Made by a program: the position numbers and the translations under genes. A model generated the notes under the pieces. It was not told where the DNA came from. It saw only the letters and a program-made list of their open reading frames with translations, and ran no database searches. Positions 1 to 7,913 of a DNA stretch of 64,000 nucleotides are shown piece after piece. The stretch lies in the NCBI RefSeq assembly GCF_040654195.1, contig NZ_JBFAHM010000008.1, positions 310,001 to 374,000 of the forward strand, written 5' to 3'. This stretch comes from Hamadaea sp013361475. Its GTDB lineage: Bacteria; Actinomycetota; Actinomycetes; Mycobacteriales; Micromonosporaceae. How positions within the stretch are numbered: the first letter of the stretch is position 1; each line of letters begins with the position of its first letter.

Positions 1-644
1 TGCACAAGGTGAGCGAGATCTACGACCGGATCGGGTTCGCCGCCGTCGGGCGGTACAACGAGTTCGAGAACCTGCGCTCGGCCGGCGTCCGGATGGCCGA
101 CATGCGCGGCTACTCCTACGACCGCCGCGACGTCACCGGGCGGGCCCTGGCCAGCGCATACGCGCAGACCCTGGGCAACCTGTTCGGCGAAAGCGGCAAG
201 CCGCTGGAGGTGGAGATCTGCATCGCCGAGGTGGGCGCCAGCCCGGCCGACGACCAGCTCTACCGGCTCACCTACGACGGCTCCGTCCAGGACGAGCCGG
301 GCTTCCTCGTGATGGGCGGCCAGGCCGACGCGGTGGCGACGGTGCTGAAGGACCGGCACAGTGAGGCGCACTCGCTCGGCCAGGCGTTGACCCTCGCGGT
401 CGAGGCGCTCGGCAGTGTCGGCGGCGAGGGCGGGGCGACCCGGCAGATCTCGGCCGACCAGCTGGAGGTCGCCGTCCTGGAGCGGGCTCGCCGGGGCCGG
501 GCGTTCCGCCGGATCACCGGGAACGCGTTGAAGGCCCTGCTGGCCCCGGCTCCTGCTGCCGCCGCTGCGGCGGCCGAGCCCGAGCCGGCGGCCGAACCGG
601 CCGGCGAGGGTACGCCCGAGGAATCCGGCGACACCGAGAGCTGA
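1..644 (+). CDS. prcA: 20S proteasome alpha subunit, 5'-truncated
   Basis: Structural subunit of the actinobacterial 20S proteasome; alpha rings gate the chamber and dock the Mpa/ARC ATPase that feeds in pupylated proteins. The frame is open from the first base (reading L-H-K-V-S-E-I-Y-D-R) and matches the PrcA family from about residue 35 onward. The internal GTG at 9 is therefore not the start, and the first ~35 residues lie outside the window. Family hallmarks include GRYNEFENLR and a C-terminal Ala/Pro/Glu-rich tail, which in this family is disordered and involved in ATPase docking. dop, pup and prcB are expected just upstream, beyond the edge. pafA is not adjacent: about 7.3 kb of sugar genes intervene. 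Confidence 0.96.
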   Translation, partial: HKVSEIYDRIGFAAVGRYNEFENLRSAGVRMADMRGYSYDRRDVTGRALASAYAQTLGNLFGESGKPLEVEICIAEVGASPADDQLYRLTYDGSVQDEPGFLVMGGQADAVATVLKDRHSEAHSLGQALTLAVEALGSVGGEGGATRQISADQLEVAVLERARRGRAFRRITGNALKALLAPAPAAAAAAAEPEPAAEPAGEGTPEESGDTES

Positions 645-655
645 GCACTACACGA

Positions 656-689
656 AAAGCGCCCCGAGCCGGTCGGTTCGGGGCGCTTT
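656..689. terminator. Intrinsic terminator after prcA
   Basis: A 12-bp perfect GC-rich stem (AAAGCGCCCCGA paired with TCGGGGCGCTTT) around a 10-nt loop, starting 12 bases after the prcA stop. The A-run on one side and T-run on the other allow termination in both directions, which suits the convergent glycosyltransferase gene. Confidence 0.85.
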
Positions 690-724
690 CCATTCGCGTC
701 GCCTCCGACGCCGGTTGTTCCCAG

Positions 725-784
725 CGCTGGATCAGGGATCCGGGTCGAATCATGCACCAAGATTCGACAGAGAACCCTGATCCG
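725..784. repeat. Palindromic repeat family A, imperfect copy
   Basis: Imperfect inverted repeat, arms about 729-751 and 761-783, carrying GGATCAGGG, GTCGAATC and ACCCTGATCC. The same element occurs at 61394-61452 with perfect arms. It begins 20 bases past the stop of the minus-strand glycosyltransferase gene and may serve as its transcript end. Confidence 0.75.
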
Positions 785-803
785 GCGGTGAGGAAGGCGA
801 GCG

Positions 804-1826
804 TCAGCGGACGAAGCGGCGTACCAGGCTCCACCAGGCACGCACGAACGCGTTGTAGAGCCCGATCCCGGGCGGAGCCTCGACATTGGACGGGGTGAAG
901 TCCGGCGTGAGCGGCAGCGCCGCGTCGCCGACCACGCGCTCCGCCTGCAACTGCCGCCGCCGCGTACGCAGAAAGCCGCGGTTGCGCCAGATCCAGCCCC
1001 AGCCGCGTACCTTGGGCCGCAGCCACCCTCCGGCGACCGCCGTCGCGAGCATGGCGAGTTCGGTCAGGGCCAGGACGGGCAGCAGGAGCAGGATCGTGCG
1101 CATCCGGTAGACCGTGAGAACGGTCAGCAGCCGGTTGCGTTCGAGCAGGTAGAACTTGAGGTCGTTGCGGGAGAACTCGTAGTGGTGACCCACGACCGCG
1201 TCCGGCACATACGCCGGGGTCAGCCCACGCTGCCACAGCCGGACGCTCAGCTCGGTGTCCTCGTGGTACGCGAAGTACTCGGTGGGGAAGCCGCCGAGTT
1301 CCCGCCACAGGTCGGCCCGGATGACGAAGGTGCAGCCGCTGAGGGTCGGCACCGCAGTCCGGGCGGCATGACGGTCGGCGGGCTCCTCGTTGCCGCCCGC
1401 CCAGGACAGTCCGGCCAGGTGCAACGGGTTGCCCGAGGTGTTGACGACGTCGAGGCGGTCGGCGTACCGGATCGAGGCCATCGCCGCGCCCACCCCGGGC
1501 TCCAGGGCGACCGCCCGCACCTTCGCCAGCGCATCCGGCGTGACGACGGCGTCGGAGTTCACGAAGGCGATCGCGTCGGACTGGGCGTCGGCCGCGCCGA
1601 GGTTGCAGCCCCCGGCGAATCCAGTGTTCTCCGTCGGCTTCAGAACGCGCAGCCCCGGCCGAGGTGTGATCGCCGCGACCGACTCGCTGCCGTTGTCGAC
1701 CAAGGTCAGCGTCACGTCGACGCCGGCGGAGGCGAAGACGGCGTCGACGGCTTCGGCCAGCCACGGCTCCTTGCCGTACGCCAGCATGACGACGTCCAGG
1801 CGAGCGCCGCCGGTGGAATCGGTCAT
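804..1826 (-). CDS. Family 2 glycosyltransferase (rhamnosyltransferase-like)
   Basis: A 340-residue GT-A fold glycosyltransferase, probably adding a sugar such as rhamnose to a growing surface polysaccharide at the cytoplasmic membrane. Visible features are an N-terminal nucleotide-sugar region beginning DVVMLAYGKEPWL, the metal-binding NSDA (DXD-like) near residue 90, the acceptor/base motif HEDTELSVRLWQRG, and a hydrophobic stretch around residues 240-265 consistent with membrane association. It is the last gene of a minus-strand operon rfbB-rfbD-DUF2304-GT2-GT2, one base from the end of the preceding GT2 gene. The sugar and acceptor cannot be read from sequence; rhamnose is inferred from the neighbours. 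Confidence 0.9.
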   Translation of the reverse strand: MTDSTGGARLDVVMLAYGKEPWLAEAVDAVFASAGVDVTLTLVDNGSESVAAITPRPGLRVLKPTENTGFAGGCNLGAADAQSDAIAFVNSDAVVTPDALAKVRAVALEPGVGAAMASIRYADRLDVVNTSGNPLHLAGLSWAGGNEEPADRHAARTAVPTLSGCTFVIRADLWRELGGFPTEYFAYHEDTELSVRLWQRGLTPAYVPDAVVGHHYEFSRNDLKFYLLERNRLLTVLTVYRMRTILLLLPVLALTELAMLATAVAGGWLRPKVRGWGWIWRNRGFLRTRRRQLQAERVVGDAALPLTPDFTPSNVEAPPGIGLYNAFVRAWWSLVRRFVR

Positions 1827-1827
1827 G

Positions 1828-2529
1828 TCAGCGCCGGACCAGGGCGAGCAGGAGCACCGCGAAGGACCGCCCGAGGTAGACCGTCGCCTTGACGGGAGAG
1901 TGGCTCGCCTTGCCCGCGACCCGGGCGCGCATGGCGACCGGGACCTGGCGTACGGTCAGCCCACCCCGGACCGCCTGCACGATCGTCTCGACCGTGTCGC
2001 CGAGGTACTCGACGGGGAACCACTGGGCGTACAGGTCGATGCCCCTGCGGTTGGCTGCCCGGAACCCCGACGTCGTATCGGTCAACCGGGACTTCGCGAC
2101 CCGGGAAAGTACCGCCGACAGCAACGACATCGCCCAGGCCCGCGGCCCGCGTACGCGATAGTCGCCTTCTCCGGCGAAGCGGGCGCCGATCACCACGTCG
2201 GCGGAGTCGAGGGCGTCGACGAGCTGCGGAATGTAGCGGGGATCGTGCTGGCCGTCGGCGTCGAACTGGATGACCACGTCGTAGTCGTGGTCCAGCCCGT
2301 AGCGGAAACCGAGCCGCCGGGCACCCCCGACGCCGAGGTTGTAGGGGAGCCGGGCGACGAGCGCGCCGGCTTTGCGCGCCTCGACGACGGTGGTGTCGGC
2401 CGAGCCGTCGTCGACCACGAGGACGTCGATTCCGGGCAGTTCGCCCCGGACTTCGTCGATGACTCCGGCGATGGCCCCCGCCTCGTTGAACGCCGGGATG
2501 ACGACCAGGACACGCTTACCGCTGATCAT
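1828..2529 (-). CDS. Family 2 glycosyltransferase (DPM1/polyprenyl-phosphate type)
   Basis: A 233-residue GT2 protein resembling dolichol/polyprenyl-phosphate sugar transferases, which move a sugar from a nucleotide donor to a lipid carrier. It shows VVIPAFNEAGAI at the N-terminus, the VDDGSADTT donor loop, and QFDADGQHDP containing the metal-binding DAD. The C-terminal end is mildly hydrophobic (FAVLLLALV) but lacks the large membrane domain of some relatives. Its start lies inside the end of the upstream DUF2304 gene (14-bp overlap), so translation is probably coupled. Pairing of a DPM1-like GT2 with a DUF2304 protein recurs in bacterial polysaccharide loci, suggesting the two work together. 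Confidence 0.9.
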   Translation of the reverse strand: MISGKRVLVVIPAFNEAGAIAGVIDEVRGELPGIDVLVVDDGSADTTVVEARKAGALVARLPYNLGVGGARRLGFRYGLDHDYDVVIQFDADGQHDPRYIPQLVDALDSADVVIGARFAGEGDYRVRGPRAWAMSLLSAVLSRVAKSRLTDTTSGFRAANRRGIDLYAQWFPVEYLGDTVETIVQAVRGGLTVRQVPVAMRARVAGKASHSPVKATVYLGRSFAVLLLALVRR

Positions 2530-2881
2530 CGTGGGCGCCCACCTTCTCGGTGCCGTCGATCTTGATCTTGATCAGGGCGATCTCCTCGGCGAGCGTCCGC
2601 GTCTCCTCCTCCAGCCGGCTGACCTCCCAGCTCAGATGCAGGCAGACCAGCAACAGGAAGAGGATCGCGGCGAACAGCACCAGACTGACGCCGCTGGCTA
2701 CGCCGACGAAACCGGCGACCCGGTCCATCAGGCTCGGGAAGATCGACAACGGCACGATGACCAGCGCCACGCCGATCCACAAGATGCCGTACTTCTCGCG
2801 GAGCTGCCGCCGCCGCAGCAACTCGAGGATGCCTACGAGCAGCACCAGCCCGCAGATCATCGTGGTGACATTAAGGCTCAT
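2516..2881 (-). CDS. DUF2304 small membrane protein
   Basis: A 121-residue protein with three predicted membrane helices (about residues 5-20, 32-52 and 62-85) followed by a charged coiled-coil tail of about 30 residues (SWEVSRLEEETRTLAEEIAL). Length and layout fit DUF2304, a family found beside DPM1-like glycosyltransferases in surface polysaccharide clusters; its biochemical role is not established. It overlaps the downstream GT2 gene by 14 bp. A 20-bp sequence covering its ribosome-binding region and start is repeated 74 bp upstream (see the small ORF at 2878-2955). Confidence 0.85.
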   Translation of the reverse strand: MSLNVTTMICGLVLLVGILELLRRRQLREKYGILWIGVALVIVPLSIFPSLMDRVAGFVGVASGVSLVLFAAILFLLLVCLHLSWEVSRLEEETRTLAEEIALIKIKIDGTEKVGAHDDQR

Positions 2882-2955
2882 GCGTTCACCGTCCTGCGGC
2901 CGGCGACCGCATGAGGGGGACTGTATTTGATGATGATCGACCTGCGGTCGCTCAT
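2878..2955 (-). CDS. Possible 25-codon ORF created by a 74-bp-offset duplication
   Basis: Between rfbD and the DUF2304 gene the 20-bp segment AGGACGGTGAACGCATGAGC (minus strand) occurs twice with a 74-bp offset. The upstream copy's ATG opens a 25-codon frame, begins 4 bases past the rfbD stop, and ends in a TGA overlapping the DUF2304 ATG (ATGA). It could be a translationally coupled small gene, or only a by-product of the duplication. The peptide resembles no family known to me. Confidence 0.25.
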   Translation of the reverse strand: MSDRRSIIIKYSPPHAVAGRRTVNA

Positions 2956-2959
2956 GCGT

Positions 2960-3802
2960 TCACCGTCCTCCGGTCAGGACGTCGCGCAGTTCGTCGCGCC
3001 AGTCGGGCTGGGAGGTCAGCCCCGCCGATGCCCAGCGGCGGTGACCGAGCACACTGTACGCCGGTCGCGGGGCCGGGCGGGGAAAGCGGTCGGTGGTCGT
3101 GGGGCGTACGCGGTCGGGGTCGAGCCCGGCCTCCGCGAAGATCGCCCGCGCGAACCCGAACCAGGTCGTCTCGCCGCCGGCGGTGCCGTGGTAGATCCCG
3201 GCCGGGGCCTGTCCCGCGACCGCCGCCCGGGCCAGCTCGACCAGCTGCGCGGCGAGGAAGGGCGCCCCGGTCGGCTGCCCCCGCTGGTCGTCGACCACCT
3301 CGAGGGTCTCCCGATCGGCGGCCAGTCGCAGCATCGTGGTCAGGAAGTTCCGGCCGTCTCGGTCGTAGAGCCACGCCGTGCGGACGACATAGCCGCGATC
3401 GGGCAGCGCCCCCAGGACGGCCTGCTCACCGGCCAGTTTGCTGCGCCCGTACGCGTTGACGGGTGCGGTGGGGGCGTCTTCCGGATACGGCGAGGTCCCG
3501 GTCCCGGCGAAGACGTAGTCGGTGGAGACCTGCAGCAGCGCGGCGCCGCTGGCGGCGCAGGCCGCCGCGAGGTTCGCCGGGCCGGCGCCGTTGAGCGCCG
3601 TCGCCTCGGCCTCCCGAGTCTCGGCCCCGTCGACGTCCGTCCACGCCGCCGCGTTGATCACGGCGTCGTAGCCGGTCACGGCGTAGGCGACGGCGGAACG
3701 GTCGGTGATGTCCAGGGCAGCCCGGTCCAGCCCGACACAGCCGGGAAGAGCGGACAGGCGCCGGCCGAGCATGCCACCGGCGCCGGTGATCAGGATCTTC
3801 AC
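2960..3802 (-). CDS. rfbD: dTDP-4-dehydrorhamnose reductase
   Basis: Last step of dTDP-L-rhamnose synthesis: NAD(P)H-dependent reduction of dTDP-4-dehydro-L-rhamnose. The 280-residue protein starts with a Rossmann motif (KILITGAGGMLGRRL) and has the short-chain dehydrogenase catalytic set: STDYVFAG followed by YGRSKLAGE (Tyr and Lys). The start chosen is the GTG at 3802, which overlaps the rfbB stop as GTGA; the frame stays open further upstream but that stretch runs antisense to no RfbD sequence and lies over rfbB. Length is near the usual ~290-300 residues. Confidence 0.94.
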   Translation of the reverse strand: MKILITGAGGMLGRRLSALPGCVGLDRAALDITDRSAVAYAVTGYDAVINAAAWTDVDGAETREAEATALNGAGPANLAAACAASGAALLQVSTDYVFAGTGTSPYPEDAPTAPVNAYGRSKLAGEQAVLGALPDRGYVVRTAWLYDRDGRNFLTTMLRLAADRETLEVVDDQRGQPTGAPFLAAQLVELARAAVAGQAPAGIYHGTAGGETTWFGFARAIFAEAGLDPDRVRPTTTDRFPRPAPRPAYSVLGHRRWASAGLTSQPDWRDELRDVLTGGR

Positions 3803-4785
3803 TTGAGCAGCGCGGCCTTCGCCTGCAGCGGCTCCCACCAGGACCGGTTGTCCCGGTACCAGGCCACCGTGGCGGCGAGCCCGTCGGCCAGCGTGACCTG
3901 CGGTTCGTAGCCCAGCTCGTCGCGGATCTTCTCGATGGACAGCGAGTAACGCCGGTCGTGGCCCTTGCGGTCGGCGACCGGCTCGACCGACGACCAGTCG
4001 CGCCCGGTGGCGGCGAGCAGCATCTCGGTCAGCTCCCGGTTGGTCAGCTCGGTGCCGCCGCCGATGTGGTAGACCTCGCCCGCTCGGCCCTTCTGCAGCG
4101 CCAGGTGAATGCCGAGGCAGTGGTCGGAGACGTGCAGCCAGTCGCGGACGTTCAGGCCGTCGCCGTACAGCGGGACCTTCTTGCCGTCGAGCAGGTTCGT
4201 CACGAACAGCGGGACGACCTTCTCCGGGAACTGGTAGTGCCCGTAGTTGTTGGAGCACCGGGTGACCACGACGTCCAGCTCGTGCGTCTTGAAGTAGGAC
4301 AGCGCCAGCAGGTCCGAGCCCGCCTTGGCGGCCGAATACGGCGACCGGGGGGCCAGCGGCCAGTCCTCGGTCCAGGAGCCCTCGTCGATGGAACCGTAGA
4401 CCTCGTCGGTCGACACGTGCACGAAACGCCCCACCCCGTGCCGGTACGCCGCGTCCAGCAGCACCTGCGTGCCCAGGACGTTCGTCCGGACGAACGCGGC
4501 GGACCCGGTGATCGACCGGTCGACGTGCGTCTCGGCGGCGAAGTGCACCACCGCGTCGTGTCCACGCATCAGCTCGTCGACCAGCTCGGCGTCGCAGATG
4601 TCGCCGTGCACGAAGGTCAGTGCGGGGTCGCCCGCGACCGGGTCCAGGTTCGCCCGGTTGCCGGAGTAGGTCAGCGCGTCGAGGACCGTGACGGCCGTCT
4701 CAGCGGGGCCGTACACGCCTCGGAGGAGGTTCCGGACATATTCCGAGCCGATGAAGCCGGCACCGCCGGTGACGAGGAGTCTCAC
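3799..4785 (-). CDS. rfbB: dTDP-glucose 4,6-dehydratase
   Basis: Second step of dTDP-rhamnose synthesis, converting dTDP-glucose to dTDP-4-keto-6-deoxyglucose with bound NAD+. The 328-residue protein begins with the glycine-rich MRLLVTGGAGFIGSEYVRN, has HVSTDEVYGS and the catalytic YSAAKAGSD (Tyr, Lys), and contains TRCSNNYGHYQFPEK, very typical of RmlB. It is first in the minus-strand operon and diverges from rfbA with only 45 bases between the starts, so both promoters lie in a very short region. Confidence 0.96.
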   Translation of the reverse strand: MRLLVTGGAGFIGSEYVRNLLRGVYGPAETAVTVLDALTYSGNRANLDPVAGDPALTFVHGDICDAELVDELMRGHDAVVHFAAETHVDRSITGSAAFVRTNVLGTQVLLDAAYRHGVGRFVHVSTDEVYGSIDEGSWTEDWPLAPRSPYSAAKAGSDLLALSYFKTHELDVVVTRCSNNYGHYQFPEKVVPLFVTNLLDGKKVPLYGDGLNVRDWLHVSDHCLGIHLALQKGRAGEVYHIGGGTELTNRELTEMLLAATGRDWSSVEPVADRKGHDRRYSLSIEKIRDELGYEPQVTLADGLAATVAWYRDNRSWWEPLQAKAALLK

Positions 4786-4830
4786 GGTCCGGGAGTCTAG
4801 CCGACACGCTGGCTAGTACCCTGTCCCCTC

Positions 4831-5697
4831 ATGCGCGGAATCCTGCTCGCCGGAGGCACCGGCTCGCGGCTGTGGCCGATCACCCGGGCGGTGTCGAAGC
4901 AGCTCATGCCGGTGTACGACAAGCCGATGATCTACTACCCGCTCACCACCCTGGTGATGGCGGGCGTACGCGAGGTCCTCGTCATCACCACTCCGGAGGA
5001 CTCGACGCAGTTCCAGCGACTGCTCGGCGACGGCGGCCAATGGGGTCTGAGCATCGGATATGCGACACAGCCGAAGCCGGAGGGCATCGCCCAGGCGTTC
5101 GTGATCGGGGCCGACTTCATCGGCGACGAGCCGGTGGCGCTCATCCTCGGCGACAACATCTTCCACGGCGTCGGTCTCGGCCGGCAGCTCGCCGAGCACG
5201 GGAAGCTGGAAGGCGGCCGGATCTTCGCGTACCAGGTCGCCAATCCGAGCGACTACGGCGTGGTCGAGTTCGCACCGGACGGGCGCGTCCTGTCGATCGA
5301 GGAGAAGCCGGTCGAGCCGAAGTCCCGGTACGCCGTCCCCGGCCTGTACTTCTACGACAACCAGGTCGTGGAGATCGCGGCCGGGCTCAAGCCCAGCGAC
5401 CGCGGCGAACTGGAGATCACCGCGGTCAACGACGCGTACCTGCGAGCCGGTCAGCTGTCGGTCACCGCGCTCGACCGAGGCACCGCCTGGCTCGACACCG
5501 GCACCTTCTCGTCGATGATGCAGGCGGCCGAGTTCGTCCGGGTCATCGAGGAACGGCAGGGTCTCAAGATCGGCTGCGTCGAGGAGGCGGCCTGGCGGGC
5601 CGGCTTCATCGACGACAACCGTCTCGCCTCGCTCGCCCAGCCGCTGCGCAAGAGCGGCTACGGCGACTACCTGCTGCGGCTGTTGTCCGACCGCTGA
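4831..5697 (+). CDS. rfbA: Glucose-1-phosphate thymidylyltransferase
   Basis: First step of dTDP-rhamnose synthesis: glucose-1-phosphate plus dTTP to dTDP-glucose and pyrophosphate. The 288-residue protein opens with the nucleotidyltransferase signature GILLAGGTGSRLWPIT, then VSKQLMPVYDKPMIYYPL, and has the metal-binding LILGDNIFHG. Length is that of the family. It is transcribed divergently from rfbB-rfbD. The ATG at 4831 is preceded by CTAGTACCCTG, a plausible -10 region close to the start, so a short or absent leader is possible. Confidence 0.97.
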   Translation: MRGILLAGGTGSRLWPITRAVSKQLMPVYDKPMIYYPLTTLVMAGVREVLVITTPEDSTQFQRLLGDGGQWGLSIGYATQPKPEGIAQAFVIGADFIGDEPVALILGDNIFHGVGLGRQLAEHGKLEGGRIFAYQVANPSDYGVVEFAPDGRVLSIEEKPVEPKSRYAVPGLYFYDNQVVEIAAGLKPSDRGELEITAVNDAYLRAGQLSVTALDRGTAWLDTGTFSSMMQAAEFVRVIEERQGLKIGCVEEAAWRAGFIDDNRLASLAQPLRKSGYGDYLLRLLSDR

Positions 5698-5780
5698 CCC
5701 AGACCCGTCGGACGGCTTATCCCAGACGCCGGCCACCCGCGCGATTCCGGGAAATTGCGGCTTGGACGACGAACGAAGCC

Positions 5781-5826
5781 GCGCTATCCCGCATGACGCG
5801 ATGAGCTATCCCGGATAACGCGATGA
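5781..5826. repeat. Palindromic repeat family D (GTTATCC type)
   Basis: Contains GCTATCCCGGATAACGCGATGATC and a related GCTATCCCGCATGACGCGATGA half, spread between the converging rfbA and flippase genes. The TATCCCGGATA core recurs at 30572-30745 and 48839-48980. Confidence 0.55.
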
Positions 5827-5850
5827 TCAAGGCCGCTCCGGGGAAGAGGT

Positions 5851-7119
5851 TCAGTCCGCCGCCGCGCGGCGGAGCACGGCGTACATGAATGCGACGGTCG
5901 CCACCGCCGACACGAGCTGGGCCGTCAGCCCGGCCGCGACCGGTTCCATCGGGAGCAGGAAGCAGGCCAGGAAACTGACCATGCCCACGGCGTACGCCGC
6001 GGTCACCGCCCGGTGTCGGGCCAGCGCCAGCAGGGCCGACTGCAGGACGGCCATCCCCATGCCGAAGACCGCGCTGAGGGCGAGCAGCGCCAGGTCCAGG
6101 GCGCCGATCCCATGGGCGTCGCCGAAGATCATCCGCAGCACGAAACCGCCCAGCGCCGCCGTCCCCAGGACGCCCAGCACGCCGAGTCCCGAAACCAGGT
6201 AAGCCGCTTGGCGTACCCCTTGGCGCAGGAGACGGTGATCACCGGTGGCCGCGGCCCGCGAGAGGACCGGGAGCAGCACGGTCTGCGCGCTGGTGAAGAG
6301 GAATTGCGGGATGCGGGCCAGCACGAAGGCGAACGCGAAGACCCCGGCCCGGCCGGGGTCGTCGCTGAGCAGGGCCTTGACCATGACCGGGCCGAGGTTC
6401 GCGAGGCCGAGCGAGAGCAGGTTGGAGGCGGCGAGCCAGCCGACGGCCAGGAGCAGGCCGCGCCACGGCACGTGCTCGCCGACCGGGCCGAGGCGCACCC
6501 AGGGCAGGCAGGCGACCGCCGCGAGCAGCAGACCGACGCCGATGCCGATGCCGTAGGCGGAGGCCAGGTGGACTCCGGCGACGACCAGGACGACGCACGG
6601 CAGCAACCGCCCCAGCCCTTCCCCGCCGATGGTGGCCGCGTAGCGACGCAGTTGACCACGCCCCGCGAAGGTGCCGCGCGGCAGACTGATCACCGCGTAG
6701 CCCACGCAGGCGGCGGCCAGCCCGAGCACCAGCCAGTGGTTGCCGTCGAAGACCCGGTCGGACAGCGGGTTCGCGATGGCGGCCAGCAGGAGCAGCAAGC
6801 CGGCGAGCATCCCGGCCGCGATGAGCCGCAGCTGCCGCACGGCGGTGCCGGTCGGTCGCCCCTGAGCGATGCCGCGGCTGACCAGCCGGCTGATCTCCAG
6901 CTCGACGCTGTTGAACACGCCCGCGCCGAACACCACGATCAGCAGGTACAGCGAGGCCAGCGTGGCGTATTCCGCCGGGGTGACCATTTTCGCGGTGATG
7001 GTGAGGAACGCGTAGCCGGCCGCGCCGAGCACCGCCAGCCCGGCGATGATCGAACTCGCGCCCCGGGCCACGCTCTGCGCGGAGACCGCGGACTCGTCGG
7101 CGAGCTGCGTCTGGCTCAC
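5851..7119 (-). CDS. Polysaccharide flippase-like membrane protein
   Basis: A 422-residue, highly hydrophobic protein with about 12 predicted membrane helices, resembling Wzx/MurJ-like (MATE-superfamily) exporters that flip lipid-linked oligosaccharides across the cytoplasmic membrane. The first helix region is SSIIAGLAVLGAAGYAFLTI and the rest alternates hydrophobic segments with short basic loops such as RQLRLIAAG. An in-frame start 28 codons further upstream exists, but that extension does not look like a flippase N-terminus, so the GTG at 7119 was chosen. It diverges from rfbC. Its place among rhamnose genes suggests export of the glycan they build; the substrate is inferred. Confidence 0.8.
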   Translation of the reverse strand: MSQTQLADESAVSAQSVARGASSIIAGLAVLGAAGYAFLTITAKMVTPAEYATLASLYLLIVVFGAGVFNSVELEISRLVSRGIAQGRPTGTAVRQLRLIAAGMLAGLLLLLAAIANPLSDRVFDGNHWLVLGLAAACVGYAVISLPRGTFAGRGQLRRYAATIGGEGLGRLLPCVVLVVAGVHLASAYGIGIGVGLLLAAVACLPWVRLGPVGEHVPWRGLLLAVGWLAASNLLSLGLANLGPVMVKALLSDDPGRAGVFAFAFVLARIPQFLFTSAQTVLLPVLSRAAATGDHRLLRQGVRQAAYLVSGLGVLGVLGTAALGGFVLRMIFGDAHGIGALDLALLALSAVFGMGMAVLQSALLALARHRAVTAAYAVGMVSFLACFLLPMEPVAAGLTAQLVSAVATVAFMYAVLRRAAAD

Positions 7120-7284
7120 CGTTTCACCGCCTGGGGAAGGTAGGGCATAGTAGGCGCCAGCGTAGACGACGCCCGGGGGCCCGGCCGCTGGTCGCCCGCA
7201 CACCAGGCTCGGCCGCGCGCGAATCGGACATCTCGCGTTCGCTCAGCGGAGACATCATGGCTGACCAGGAGGGGACGACCGGCG

Positions 7285-7881
7285 ATGAAGGTCAACGAGC
7301 TGAAGATCGAGGGCGCGTGGGAGTTCGTCCCGGTGCAGCACGGTGATCCGCGCGGGGTCTTCCTGGAGTGGTACCGGTTCGAGGAGGTCGAGGCCGCGGT
7401 CGGGCATCCGCTGCGCCTCGCGCAGGCCAACCTCTCGACGTCCGTCGGGGGCACGGTCCGCGGGATCCACTTCGCCCAGGTGCCGCCCGGCCAGGCGAAA
7501 TACGTCACTTGTGTACGCGGGGCGCTGCTGGACGTCATCGTCGACCTGCGGGTGGGGTCCCCGACGTTCGGCGAGTGGACCTCCGTCCGGCTGGACGAGA
7601 CCGAACGGAACGCGGTCTATGTCGCCGAAGGCCTGGGACACGGCTTCTGCGCGCTGACCGAGGACGTCACGATCACCTACCTGTGCTCGGAGGTCTACAA
7701 CCCGGCGCGGGAGTTCGCGGTGAACGCCCTGGACCCGGAGCTGGGCATCGTCTGGCCGGCCGAAACGCCGTTGCTGTCGGCGCGCGATTCCGCCGCGCCG
7801 TCGCTCGCCGAAGCCGCCGCTCAGGGCCTGCTTCCGTCCTATGCGGACTACCGAGCGTACGTCGATGCGCTACGTGCGTGA
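7285..7881 (+). CDS. rfbC: dTDP-4-dehydrorhamnose 3,5-epimerase
   Basis: Third step of dTDP-L-rhamnose synthesis: double epimerisation at C3 and C5 of the 4-keto-6-deoxy sugar. The 198-residue cupin shows the family pattern GTVRGIHFAQVPPGQAKYV (catalytic His in RGIHF), RGALLDVIVDLR, and the downstream GLGHGFCAL and TYLCSEVYNPA (general-acid Tyr). A strong AGGAGGGG lies about 12 bases before the ATG. It is separated from rfbA, rfbB and rfbD by the flippase and ends 32 bases before pafA, in the same direction, so readthrough into pafA is possible. Confidence 0.95.
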   Translation: MKVNELKIEGAWEFVPVQHGDPRGVFLEWYRFEEVEAAVGHPLRLAQANLSTSVGGTVRGIHFAQVPPGQAKYVTCVRGALLDVIVDLRVGSPTFGEWTSVRLDETERNAVYVAEGLGHGFCALTEDVTITYLCSEVYNPAREFAVNALDPELGIVWPAETPLLSARDSAAPSLAEAAAQGLLPSYADYRAYVDALRA

Positions 7882-7913
7882 CCTTCGCAGGTGATCTCGC
7901 GTACTGTTTGGGG

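Noticed and set aside
272..886. Long Arg/Ser-rich open frame antisense to prcA and across the first palindromic repeat
   Set aside because: High-GC shadow frame; no recognisable domain, and it crosses the prcA terminator and repeat.
2960..4258. Single long frame covering rfbD and much of rfbB
   Set aside because: The upstream half is out of frame with rfbB and looks like shadow coding; the GTG at 3802 gives an RfbD of normal length with GTGA coupling.
6013..7143. 376-codon frame antisense to the flippase
   Set aside because: Gln/Arg-rich, no motifs, fully antisense to a hydrophobic gene that is a good flippase.
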